From: Hyphomicrobium_A sp963745205
GTDB taxonomy: Bacteria; Pseudomonadota; Alphaproteobacteria; Rhizobiales; Hyphomicrobiaceae
DNA: 64,000 nucleotides
Assembly (NCBI GenBank): GCA_963745205.1
Contig: CAVUWX010000011.1
Span: 1-64,000 of the forward strand
Reading direction: 5' to 3'
Shown: piece after piece, positions 19,374 through 26,222 of the stretch
Layout of the letters: each line of letters starts with the position of its first letter
Numbering within the stretch: position 1 is the stretch's first letter
The notes under the pieces: generated by a model
Told to the model about the DNA's origin: nothing
The model's database searches: none
The model's input: the letters and a program-made list of their open reading frames with translations, nothing else
Position numbers and translations under genes: made by a program

Positions 19374-20228
19374 ATGGCCGCCCGCGCCTACTGGAAAGGC
19401 TTCCTCCGCCTTTCCCTTGTGTCGATTTCCGTTGAGATCTACAACGCGGTCGAGAGCAAGTCCGAGATCTCCTTCCGCCAGATCCACAAGCCCTCCGGCC
19501 GCCGCATCAACTACACCAAGACCGTGCAGGGCATCGGCGAGGTCGACAACGCCGACATCGTCAAGGGCTACGAGGTCGGCGACGACACCTACGTCACGCT
19601 CGAGCCCGAGGAGATCGACGCGGTCAAGCTCGAGAGCAAGAAGACGATGGACCTCGTGAAGTTCGTCGACGCCTCCGACCTCGACCCGCGCTACTTCGAG
19701 CGGCCCTACTACATCGCGCCCACCGACAAGCACTCGGGCGAAGGCTTCGTCGTCATACGCGAGGCGCTGCGCAAAACCGGCAAGGTCGGGCTCGCCCAGC
19801 TCACCATCTCGGGGCGCGAGTGGCTCGTCGCCATCGCCCCATTCGACGACGGCCTCCTCATGGAGATGCTGCGCTATGCGGATGAACTGAAGAAGCCCGC
19901 TCAGTTCTTCGACGAGGTGCCCTCCGGCAAACCCGACAAGGAGATGGTCGATCTTGCCGTCGAGCTCATTGAGCGCAAATCTGGGAAGTTCACGCCCGAG
20001 CAATTTGAAAACCACTACGCAACTGCATTGCGCGAGTTGGTCAACAAGAAAATGAAGGGGCAAAAGATCACCGCGCCACATGAGGAGGCGCCGCGCGGTG
20101 CTAAGGTGATTAATCTAATGGCTGCTCTCCGCAAGAGCATCGGCGAGAGTGGGGAAGCGAAGGCCAAGTCGAGGGCCAGGGGGGCGGGCGATGGCAGACG
20201 GAGCAAAACGAAGGCGGCGAAGAAGTGA
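19374..20228 (+). CDS. ku: Ku, DNA end-binding protein for non-homologous end joining
   Basis: A 284-aa bacterial Ku. It starts 'MAARAYWKGFLRLSLVSISV' and has 'KSEISFRQIHKPSGRRINYT' and 'YYIAPTDKHSGEGFVVIREA' across the beta-barrel ring, then 'VAIAPFDDGLLMEMLRYADE'. A basic Lys/Arg-rich tail (about 255-284) is typical of extended Ku C-termini. Ku homodimers encircle broken DNA ends and recruit the ligase LigD. No ligD is in this window. Carriage on an integrative element suggests either an accessory Ku copy or a role in the element's own circularisation or repair. Confidence 0.95.
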   Translation: MAARAYWKGFLRLSLVSISVEIYNAVESKSEISFRQIHKPSGRRINYTKTVQGIGEVDNADIVKGYEVGDDTYVTLEPEEIDAVKLESKKTMDLVKFVDASDLDPRYFERPYYIAPTDKHSGEGFVVIREALRKTGKVGLAQLTISGREWLVAIAPFDDGLLMEMLRYADELKKPAQFFDEVPSGKPDKEMVDLAVELIERKSGKFTPEQFENHYATALRELVNKKMKGQKITAPHEEAPRGAKVINLMAALRKSIGESGEAKAKSRARGAGDGRRSKTKAAKK

Positions 20229-20454
20229 GCCTGAAGTGGGACGCCAGATCAAATTAAGCGCTGAGACATGGCACGCGCTAGATGGGCTGTCGCGCGACGA
20301 GGATAGGTCGGTGCACAGCCTGGCCGAAGAGGCATTCCGGGATCTTCTCAAGAAGCATCGGCGGCCGCGCTCGCTGCGGGAAGCGCTGCGAGAGAGCGCG
20401 CGGCAATACCCCGCCAACGATCACGAGGCGCCTCGCGCCAGACGCGCCACCTAG
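20191..20454 (+). CDS. small ribbon-helix-helix-like protein
   Basis: An 87-aa protein whose start overlaps the 3' end of ku by 38 bp in another frame. After a basic N-terminus it has 'VGRQIKLSAETWHALDGLSR' and 'SLAEEAFRDLLKKHRRP', a strand-helix-helix pattern like CopG/Arc-type DNA-binding proteins. It is probably co-transcribed with ku. No partner toxin is visible. Confidence 0.6.
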   Translation: MADGAKRRRRRSEPEVGRQIKLSAETWHALDGLSRDEDRSVHSLAEEAFRDLLKKHRRPRSLREALRESARQYPANDHEAPRARRAT

Positions 20455-20457
20455 CAG

Positions 20458-20796
20458 TTGGAGCAGCCCTCATTAGGACCCGTCACGCTCGGCGACCTCA
20501 TCCGTGAGGACAAGCTGCTGTGGGTCTATTGCTGTGATTGCTATCACGAGCGCGACGTCAACCCTGCAACCGTTCCGTTACCACCTGAAACTGCGGTGCC
20601 CGAGGTCGGTAAGCACATGAAGTGCTCGGCGTGCGGCTCGCGAAAGACCGACGCGAGACCGGAGCTGTACCCTGCCGGTGTAGAGGCCATGCGGCAACGG
20701 CTACGCGGAAAGCCAATCACTTTGACGCGTGGTTGTCGGAGGTGGAGCAGAGGGTTTGGTATAGCTCAAGGGATAAGATCGCTCTGCGATGGCTGA
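20458..20796 (+). CDS. zinc-ribbon-like hypothetical protein
   Basis: The first about 80 residues hold two Cys pairs: 'VYCCDCYHERDVNP' and 'KHMKCSACGSRKTD', as in small zinc ribbons. The start is a TTG three bases after the upstream stop, so it probably belongs to the ku operon. After 'AGVEAMRQRLRG' the sequence becomes Arg/Gly-rich and implausible, so the C-terminal end may be frameshifted. No function can be assigned. Confidence 0.55.
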   Translation: MEQPSLGPVTLGDLIREDKLLWVYCCDCYHERDVNPATVPLPPETAVPEVGKHMKCSACGSRKTDARPELYPAGVEAMRQRLRGKPITLTRGCRRWSRGFGIAQGIRSLCDG

Positions 20797-21218
20797 CAGG
20801 CACATCGCAGAGCGTTAGCTCGCGAGATCTAGCGCGGCGATCGCGTCCCAAGTGCAGGCGGACAGGCCTCGCGACCAGGACTACGCGACAAGACCTCGTT
20901 CTTGTTGCGGGTGTCGTTTCTCTCCCCGCACGACAACGCTAACCGCACGAGGTTAAGCCGCGGTTGCGCTTCGATTGAATTGAGGGGCCGGCGGCTCACT
21001 TCGCGATTCTGGACCGCGTTAAGCCTGCCATCTGCGCTAACTCCAGAAAGAGTTGCGCCCTAGATCGCCAGAGGTGCGGTTATGGTTTATCGAGACCCCC
21101 GCCTGGTGCGGTATTGACTTGATATTTCTTTAAATTTATAGGCGCAAACAGAAAGTCAGGAAACGCAACCGGAAGTGAGCAGGCTAGGGGGAGCCTCCGT
21201 ACCAATGGAGTAACTCCG
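20797..21218. other. intergenic, no gene recognised
   Basis: About 420 bp after the ku cluster. It includes an AT-rich patch at 21110-21150. I see no coding frame or RNA that I can defend. Confidence 0.4.
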
Positions 21219-21434
21219 ATGAAGCTCATTGAGGCGTGGCAAGACGCAGCCATACGCGAAGGCTTCGCACTAGGGCGTCCGCTAAAAGAGATCGCTGCCG
21301 AGACGGGGCTTTCAGCCCTGGAGGTCTTCCAGCGACAACTTGTTCTCAGAACGATGCCGGGCGACCCTGTCCGAGACTCAGATACCGAAGCTCCAGACAC
21401 GAGGCGCGTCGGCCCTACCCCGGGACAGCCCTGA
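21219..21434 (+). CDS. small helix-turn-helix-like protein, 71 aa
   Basis: Starts 'MKLIEAWQDAAIREGFALGR' and continues 'PLKEIAAETGLSALEVFQRQ', which reads as a helix-turn-helix. The C-terminal tail is polar and rich in Pro/Asp. The upstream sequence ATGGAGTAACTCCG contains a possible binding site. Function unknown. Confidence 0.4.
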   Translation: MKLIEAWQDAAIREGFALGRPLKEIAAETGLSALEVFQRQLVLRTMPGDPVRDSDTEAPDTRRVGPTPGQP

Positions 21435-21545
21435 GGTCGCTCCGCCTGGCTGTCTGCAATTCACGCTCGCCGGCGGAACGTCCATAGCTCGGATGCAAAC
21501 AGTTCCCGTCAAGAGACGGAGCGGAGGCTTGGTATTTCATGGGCG

Positions 21546-21848
21546 GTGCGAACGTGGTTTTATAGGCTCATGCTTCCGCAGTTTTCTGCGAACTATTGGC
21601 AGCATGCCCTTGAGCCTGCTCCATTGATCGAGCCCCTGGCCCTAATCAAGCCTCGCGCCTTGATCAAACCTAGCAATCTCGTTGAACCCCGTGGCCTGAT
21701 TGAAGCCGAAGGCCTGATTGAGCCCGCCGATGCTCCACTGGAGCCTTCGTGGATTGCTCCGCATCACATTCCTCTAACGAGTAGCCCGAAGCCCCGCTTG
21801 TCACAGAGCTCCGGGCCGTCGCCGCTGACGGGAGTAGGGGTCAGGTGA
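21546..21848 (+). other. frame with 18-bp LIEP-type repeats
   Basis: Between about 21620 and 21730 an 18-bp unit recurs roughly six times, encoding L-I-(E/K)-P-x-(A/G) hexapeptides ('LIEPLALIKPRALIKP', 'GLIEAEGLIEPAD'). It could be a short repetitive protein or a non-coding repeat. The frame starts at 21546 without a clear binding site. No domain was recognised. Confidence 0.35.
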
Positions 21849-21851
21849 CGA
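21813..21851 (-). terminator. shared 3' hairpin, copy 1
   Basis: Contains CCGTCGCCGCTGACGG (stem CCGTC/GACGG) followed in the minus direction by unrelated sequence. Nearly the same 39 bp recurs at 35425-35463. Both copies lie just after the stop of a minus-strand gene, as a transcription terminator would. There is no clear U-run, so the role is inferred. Confidence 0.4.
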
Positions 21852-21867
21852 ATGGCACCCTTTGGTG

Positions 21868-22149
21868 TCAGGGGTTCGGGTCGAAAACGAAAATGCCGTA
21901 AGCGGCAACGCCGGCGCCCCACAAGAGCGTGAGGATGGCGAAGCGGTAGAACCACGGCGATTGAGGGCCTGGCGTGTCGTCCACGTACGCGAGGCTGAGC
22001 GCCGGAGGCACCCATAACAGGCACAGCGCGACCGTATAGGGCCAATCCGATCTATAGGCACGGTCAGTTGCGATCATGGCCATGACCAGCACTGAGATCG
22101 CGATGGTGCCCCACATCAGGAAACTAATGAGCCTGTCGATACGACGCAT
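21868..22149 (-). CDS. small membrane protein, 93 aa
   Basis: Three hydrophobic segments can be seen ('LISFLMWGTIAISVLVMAMI', 'TVALCLLWVPPALSLAYV', 'FAILTLLWGAGVAAYGIFVF') after a basic N-terminus 'MRRIDR', so it is an inner-membrane protein of unknown function. It is 30 bp downstream of the next minus-strand gene and probably shares its transcript. Confidence 0.6.
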   Translation of the reverse strand: MRRIDRLISFLMWGTIAISVLVMAMIATDRAYRSDWPYTVALCLLWVPPALSLAYVDDTPGPQSPWFYRFAILTLLWGAGVAAYGIFVFDPNP

Positions 22150-22179
22150 GAACGTACCCCCGAAGACTTCGTACCTGCA

Positions 22180-22419
22180 TCATCCCTTCCCACCCGCGAC
22201 CTTGCCGCTCGGCCAACGCTTCGCCCCGTAGGCGTCAATCACGTCCGCGAGCGCACGCAGCTCTTCCTCTTCCGGTGAGCCCTCAGTGCAGCCGATGAGC
22301 TCGTCGGCGCGCTTGACCAAAACGGCATGCATGGCATCGGCTTCGCGCCAGAACAGTTCGGCTGCGACCGCCATCCTCGCGCCACGAGCCTTGAGAGCCT
22401 TGCGCCCGACGGTCTCCAT
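22180..22419 (-). CDS. hypothetical protein, 79 aa
   Basis: A helical protein with 'AAELFWREADAMHAVLVKRA' and 'EEELRALADVIDAYGAKRWP'. I do not recognise a family. Its 5' leader (22420-22446, with GAAGGAGAGG just before the ATG) is almost the same as the leader of the unrelated gene at 35469-35654. Confidence 0.55.
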   Translation of the reverse strand: METVGRKALKARGARMAVAAELFWREADAMHAVLVKRADELIGCTEGSPEEEELRALADVIDAYGAKRWPSGKVAGGKG

Positions 22420-22447
22420 CGCCCCTCTCCTTCACTGCTGCTAGTGC

Positions 22448-22708
22448 TCAAGCTATTTCGCGCCAGACGCCTTCCTCCACGATGCCTATAACCGGCACCA
22501 TTCCCGAGACCACGGGTGGCAGTGAGCAATCCGGCAGTCCGTCACCAATGAAGTCCGCCATCGCCACCGCGTCGTCATAAGTGACGCGCCGCTTGCCGTT
22601 GAGCGCCAACGTGACCCAGCTCGGATCACGTTTCAGGTGGCGCGCGAGAGAGGCTTTGCTTTTGCCCGAGCGCTTCAGGGCTTCCTTGAGCCAAATGTGG
22701 ATTTTCAT
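22448..22708 (-). CDS. small phage-repressor-like helix-turn-helix protein
   Basis: An 86-aa protein: 'LKEALKRSGKSKASLARHLK' and 'DPSWVTLALNGKRRVTYDDA' form a Cro/CI-type helix-turn-helix, followed by 'PVIGIVEEGVWREIA', which looks like the start of a LexA/CI-type protease domain that is cut short. Its binding site GAGGAG overlaps the end of the upstream XRE gene. It is probably a regulator of the small-gene operon divergent to it. Confidence 0.7.
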   Translation of the reverse strand: MKIHIWLKEALKRSGKSKASLARHLKRDPSWVTLALNGKRRVTYDDAVAMADFIGDGLPDCSLPPVVSGMVPVIGIVEEGVWREIA

Positions 22709-22714
22709 GTCTCC

Positions 22715-22969
22715 TCACTTCCTCTTGCCGGCGGACTTGCCCTTCTGCAGGCGCACGCCTGGACCGTCTTGCTCGTCCTCGTCAATAAACCTGACCCCGG
22801 CGGCCTCAAGGGCGCGCCTGATCTTATACAGAGTTGAAATTCTGGAGTTGGCACCGAGGAGTTCGAAGCCGGTGACGGTCTGGGCCGACACGCCAGCTTT
22901 CTCCGCCAGGGTTTCGCGCGACCAGCCGACAAGCGCTCGCGCAGCGCGCAACTGGGCAGGAGTGAGCAT
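22715..22969 (-). CDS. XRE-family helix-turn-helix regulator
   Basis: 84 aa from ATG 22969 (MLTPAQLRAARALVGW). The helix-turn-helix is 'SRETLAEKAGVSAQTVTGFE', then 'TLYKIRRALEAAGVRFIDED' and a basic tail ending KSAGKRK. The compact design matches small autoregulators common in rhizobial islands; a similar gene occurs at 58143. It is divergent from the 23090-24730 operon and probably binds the dyad between them. Confidence 0.75.
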   Translation of the reverse strand: MLTPAQLRAARALVGWSRETLAEKAGVSAQTVTGFELLGANSRISTLYKIRRALEAAGVRFIDEDEQDGPGVRLQKGKSAGKRK

Positions 22970-23030
22970 GCCTCGCTGCGTAAAAACAGTTCTCCCCAGG
23001 CGCAAGCCAACCATATGCTATTTCATCTTG

Positions 23031-23049
23031 TCTATAATATTTATATAGA
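23031..23049. promoter_or_regulatory. operator-like dyad over a -10 box
   Basis: The sequence TCTATA-ATATTTA-TATAGA is a perfect 6+6 inverted repeat. It overlaps TATAAT (23033-23038), a consensus -10 element for the plus-strand operon starting at 23090. It lies between the two repressor-like genes (minus) and that operon (plus). A repressor binding here would block the promoter. No good -35 box is visible. Confidence 0.55.
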
Positions 23050-23089
23050 ATAGCCTATATCTCGCCTGTCATTCTGTCCAGTAGAGCTT

Positions 23090-23473
23090 ATGTCCAAGGT
23101 TGATTCTCTCGCTCGCCTGTCCCGACCCCGCCCACAGCCCCGCGTGCCCCGCCCAAAGCCGCTCGACCGCGCACTCAGGCTGTACTGGTCCTACGACATC
23201 CAAACAGTGTACGGCCTGATCAATGCCTTCGGTGGCTTCAACGAGACCGCGGCGGAGTATCACGTCGCCGCCGAGCAAGTGGAGAAATGGGCTGTCAGCG
23301 GCTTTATTCCGACCGGTTGGGGCCTACGCATGTTCGCGCATGCGTGCGCTCTAGACCTGACCGTCAATCCCAGCGTGTTCGGCTTCTGGGATGACGACGC
23401 GGGCCACGCCTACGCCCTGACTTGCCTCATGCGCGACGCGCGCCTCCATAGAGAGGGAGGCGCCGATGACTAA
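23090..23473 (+). CDS. small island protein with helix-turn-helix-like domain
   Basis: A 127-aa protein, first gene of a five-gene overlapping operon. After a basic Pro-rich N-terminus it has 'VYGLINAFGGFNETAAEYHV' and 'AAEQVEKWAVSGFIPTGWGL', a pattern like small Cro/YdaS-type DNA-binding proteins. The next gene has a related segment. The last residues (EGGADD) are encoded by the binding site of that next gene. Confidence 0.6.
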   Translation: MSKVDSLARLSRPRPQPRVPRPKPLDRALRLYWSYDIQTVYGLINAFGGFNETAAEYHVAAEQVEKWAVSGFIPTGWGLRMFAHACALDLTVNPSVFGFWDDDAGHAYALTCLMRDARLHREGGADD

Positions 23474-23702
23474 GGCCAAAACAGCATCGCGCGCATCACC
23501 GAGAAAACAACGTATCGCCAGAGGGCTCATTGAGGCTTGGGGCGGCATGGATGTCATTGCTCGGGAGTGCGCTACCACCACTGAGCAGGTGGAAGAGTGG
23601 GTCGCCACTGGCGAGATCTGGCGCCTTCGCGCTCAAACCTCTCATCTGATGCACGCCATCCTCAAACTTGCGATCCGACCCGAGGGAGGTGCCCATGCAT
23701 AG
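23466..23702 (+). CDS. small island protein, relative of previous gene
   Basis: 78 aa, overlapping the upstream gene by 8 bp. 'ARGLIEAWGGMDVIARECAT' and 'TTEQVEEWVATGEIWRL' parallel the upstream protein's LINAFGG...EQVEKWAVSG, so the two share a domain, probably helix-turn-helix. It ends EGGAHA over the GGAGGTGCCCATG of the next gene. Confidence 0.6.
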   Translation: MTKAKTASRASPRKQRIARGLIEAWGGMDVIARECATTTEQVEEWVATGEIWRLRAQTSHLMHAILKLAIRPEGGAHA

Positions 23703-24029
23703 CCACGATGCATCCGGTTTGCCGGTATCGCCGGACACACTGAAGCTGCGGCTGCTCGCGTCCTTGATCGAAGCGGCCGCCGCGGACGAGGGCGACGCGC
23801 GCTATGAGGCGCTACACGAACGCTACGAGGAGGTCTGCGAGCACATCCTCGCCCGGCCAGTGCAATCCTGGTCCGACGTGGCGGAGATCGCCGAGATCGC
23901 CATTTTCTTGCCGCTAAGGGCGACGACGGCGAACTCCTCGCCCTCGACAGCCCGTGCGATGATGATCGCCTCGCCGCCGAACTGATCATGGCCGTCCTCA
24001 CGATGGCCAAAGGAGGCGCCAATGTCTGA
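23695..24029 (+). pseudogene. small island protein family (DTLKLRLLASL), frameshifted
   Basis: Starts MHSHDASGLPVSPDTLKLRL and shares 'LKLRLLASL', 'EHILARPVQSWSDV' and 'AEIAEIAIF' with the 147-aa protein at 38710. After IAIF the frame slips near 23908-23913. The next frame carries the expected end (AKGDDGELLAL...AELIMAVLTMAKGGANV) and a stop at 24029 that overlaps the following ATG. One missing G would explain it. The unshifted frame runs on to 23985. Confidence 0.7.
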
Positions 24030-24366
24030 GCTCCCTCAGCAGTGGCCAGGACACATGTTCGCACGCGGGGAAATCGAAACCGTTCTCGATAGGCTGCGCA
24101 AGGACCAGGATCCGAAAGGCGCGCCCTTCATCGGCGAGCGCCTCGCATTGGCGCTGCTCGAGCAGGCGCCCGCAGAGTTGGCGGCGAGCCTGAACAAACT
24201 CGACAATGAAGCGGGCAATGAACTGACCGACTGCATCCTTGCCGCAGAAAAAAGCCTGAAGACGCGTCTGACGCTCGTCGAGGCGGCAATCTCGCGTATC
24301 ACCATCGCGAGCGGTGCCGCTCCGTGGATCGAGCCAGATCAAGTGGGGGGAGGCGCCCATGCCTGA
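24022..24366 (+). CDS. small island protein, 114 aa
   Basis: Starts inside the end of the previous gene (GGAGGCGCCAATG). Helical, with 'GEIETVLDRLRKDQDPKGAP' and 'LTDCILAAEKSLKTRLTLVE'. No known family was recognised. It ends GGGAHA over the binding site of the next gene, like its neighbours. Confidence 0.55.
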   Translation: MSELPQQWPGHMFARGEIETVLDRLRKDQDPKGAPFIGERLALALLEQAPAELAASLNKLDNEAGNELTDCILAAEKSLKTRLTLVEAAISRITIASGAAPWIEPDQVGGGAHA

Positions 24367-24730
24367 GCGAAAGCAGGCGAAGCCGATTGTGGCGAAGCGA
24401 AAGCGGCCAGCACCACTTGATGCCGGTGTCACGCGCGGCGTGCCTGCGGATCAAATCCCGCCCGACCTCAGGATCAAGCGGATCGATGATCGACACCATG
24501 TCCACGTGAGGTTGGAGGCGCCGCTCGTGGCAGGCTGCGACGTGGCATTGCTCTACATGGACAAGAGGTACAGGACCAAGATCGGGCGCTATTGGCCCGG
24601 CCCGCCGGAACGCTTTGCAGAGTTCTTCGATCCGTGGGGAGGTGATCGCAGCGACAAGCTGGGGAAGCGGAAGCCGCTGGGCGAGGGCTACCCCGTGCGT
24701 CTCGTAGGGCTCAGCGTCAGGTATCGCTGA
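24359..24730 (+). CDS. small island protein, 123 aa
   Basis: Last gene of the overlapping operon. A basic N-terminus (MPERKQAKPIVAKRKRPAP) is followed by a compact domain with 'DRHHVHVRLEAPLVAGCDVA' and 'GYPVRLVGLSVRYR'. I do not recognise it. The gene is followed by a terminator-like hairpin, consistent with the operon end. Confidence 0.55.
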   Translation: MPERKQAKPIVAKRKRPAPLDAGVTRGVPADQIPPDLRIKRIDDRHHVHVRLEAPLVAGCDVALLYMDKRYRTKIGRYWPGPPERFAEFFDPWGGDRSDKLGKRKPLGEGYPVRLVGLSVRYR

Positions 24731-24746
24731 GATCTTAAACGCCAAC

Positions 24747-24772
24747 GGCTCGCTGGGATTTCTCAGCGGGCC
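24747..24772 (+). terminator. terminator hairpin after small-gene operon
   Basis: GGCTCGCTG pairs with CAGCGGGCC (one mismatch) around an 8-nt loop, then TATTTGTT. It lies 17 bp after the stop at 24730. A similar hairpin with the same flank (CGCCAACGGC) occurs at 26056-26083. Confidence 0.6.
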
Positions 24773-24837
24773 TATTTGTTGCCATCGCCAAGGGCGACTA
24801 GAGCGATTAAGGTGGCGCCTTGGGGCTGGGTGCCGCC

Positions 24838-25299
24838 ATGCGCAAAAGCGTATTGGTTGCGGTCGTTGGTCTATCGCTTGCCGGTTGCGGCTTAGCGACC
24901 TCCTACCAAATTGCCAATATGGCGCCGGAGGAGCTGACGAAGCTGAGCGACGCCGATGTTTGCCGTCCCTGGACAGGAAATAATCCCGCACTCACGGCCG
25001 AACGGCAAAAACGCGACCTCGGCGATTGCAACCCCGATCATCTCTATTGCCGCAGCTTGGGCCTAAAGACGGGCACCGATGCTTACGTGAACTGTAGGTT
25101 GCAGGCGAGGCAGATCGCTGCTCAGCAGGCAGCCGCACAACAAGCAGGCTACGCAGCAATGACCCGACAGGGCGCCGCGATGATGGCGGCGCAGCCAGCA
25201 CCTCCGCCGCCGCCTCCGTTGCCCATGCCCACAACGACGACCACCAACTGCAATGCCTTTGGCAACACGCTCAACTGCAGAAGCACGACGCAGCCCTGA
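24838..25299 (+). CDS. lipoprotein, unknown function
   Basis: 153 aa from ATG 24838: 'MRKSVLVAVVGLSLAGCG' is a lipoprotein signal with lipobox LAGC. The mature part has six further Cys residues, 'MAPEELTKLSDADVCRPWTG', 'YCRSLGLKTGTDAYVNCRLQ', then an Ala/Gln-rich helix, a poly-Pro run and a Thr-rich tail. Probably outer-membrane anchored with a periplasmic body. It is the only gene of its orientation here. Confidence 0.75.
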   Translation: MRKSVLVAVVGLSLAGCGLATSYQIANMAPEELTKLSDADVCRPWTGNNPALTAERQKRDLGDCNPDHLYCRSLGLKTGTDAYVNCRLQARQIAAQQAAAQQAGYAAMTRQGAAMMAAQPAPPPPPPLPMPTTTTTNCNAFGNTLNCRSTTQP

Positions 25300-25490
25300 C
25301 GCGAGTTTGAGCTGGACGACAGGTCCTTTTAGATTTCAAGTGCCTGCAGCGCTCCACGATGGGGGCCGATTGTCGGTGCCATCCGCTGCCGTAACCACCC
25401 ATCAGAGGCCCCTGTTATTATCCGAAATCATATGGGTTAACTCGTCGGCTTTCTGATCTGCCGCTGTGGCCCGCTGAGCATGGCGGCGCC

Positions 25491-25868
25491 TTACTTTCCC
25501 GGCTGCAAGTTCCACTTAACCTTTGCCATAAGCCGGGCGAGTTCCGCCGTCTGATACCTAAAGATGTGGAGCTGGGTCTGGGCGTAGGTGGTTTGTAGGT
25601 CAAGCATTTCCGGCAAGGTCGTGGCATTGGCGAGGTCGCTCGCGAAGTTGAGACCCGCCTCAATGTTCTGCTTCCCAAATCTGATCACCTGCCCTTGGAC
25701 AACTTTGAGTCCGGCGGTCATCTCGTTCTGGGGCATTGCGTTCAAGCACACATCCATCGCTTGCGTCATCGTCTCTACGAACTGAGCGTATGAAGCGCGT
25801 GCCTGTTCGACGCTAGTCTCGGTTAGCTTGCGCAGGTGCTGGGGGAACTCAAAAGGTTCACGGTCCAT
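25491..25868 (-). CDS. phasin family protein
   Basis: 125 aa: 'QHLRKLTETSVEQARASYAQ', 'FVETMTQAMD', 'GKQNIEAGLNFASDLANATT' and 'LDLQTTYAQTQLHIFRYQTA' are phasin-like amphipathic helices. Phasins coat polyhydroxyalkanoate granules, but many short members have other or unknown roles. A second phasin-like gene lies at 30517. No PHA synthase is in the window. Confidence 0.8.
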   Translation of the reverse strand: MDREPFEFPQHLRKLTETSVEQARASYAQFVETMTQAMDVCLNAMPQNEMTAGLKVVQGQVIRFGKQNIEAGLNFASDLANATTLPEMLDLQTTYAQTQLHIFRYQTAELARLMAKVKWNLQPGK

Positions 25869-26055
25869 GACACCTCATCGTGTCCGTGAGCATCTCATCA
25901 GATGCGACGGTATACCCAATCTGGCGAGCGCGCTCGTCCTCCTCAACGAAAAATAGGCCTCCGGCATAGAGTACGGCGAGCAACACGCGGTCGTCGTTTG
26001 GAGCGCACGTTGCGAATGAGCAAACCGACCTCCGCCTCGGCGATGACCCGCCAAC

Positions 26056-26083
26056 GGCCCGCTCGGAGAGATCCGGGCGGGCC
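26056..26083 (+). terminator. GC-rich hairpin
   Basis: GGCCCGC pairs perfectly with GCGGGCC around a 14-nt loop and is followed by TAGATTTCC. It shares its 5' flank with the terminator at 24747. No plus-strand gene clearly ends here, so its partner is uncertain. Confidence 0.4.
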
Positions 26084-26102
26084 TAGATTTCCTCTTAATA
26101 CC

Positions 26103-26143
26103 AAAAGACCCCGGGCGCGGAGGATGCCCGAGGCCTAGGTCTT
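26103..26143 (-). terminator. rho-independent terminator of the Spy/CpxP-like gene
   Basis: On the minus strand AAGACC...CCTCGGGC pairs with GCCCGGGG...TCTT, then TTTTGGT. It lies about 80 bp after the stop of the gene at 26223, in the right orientation. Confidence 0.7.
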
Positions 26144-26222
26144 GTTGCGGGCTCTTCGCGGCTCCCAATGGCCGGTCGCATGGCGCCATCGGCTTGGCTT
26201 GAAGTCGAGATTAACCGCGGGC

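Larger units (their letters stand above)
25869..26222. other. intergenic with two terminator hairpins
   Basis: No gene recognised in 354 bp. It holds two strong hairpins, at 26056-26083 and 26103-26143, the second well placed to end transcription of the minus-strand gene at 26223. Confidence 0.5.

Noticed and set aside
20191..20454. Antitoxin of a toxin-antitoxin pair
   Set aside because: The ribbon-helix-helix pattern fits, but the following gene is a zinc-ribbon type protein and not a recognisable toxin.
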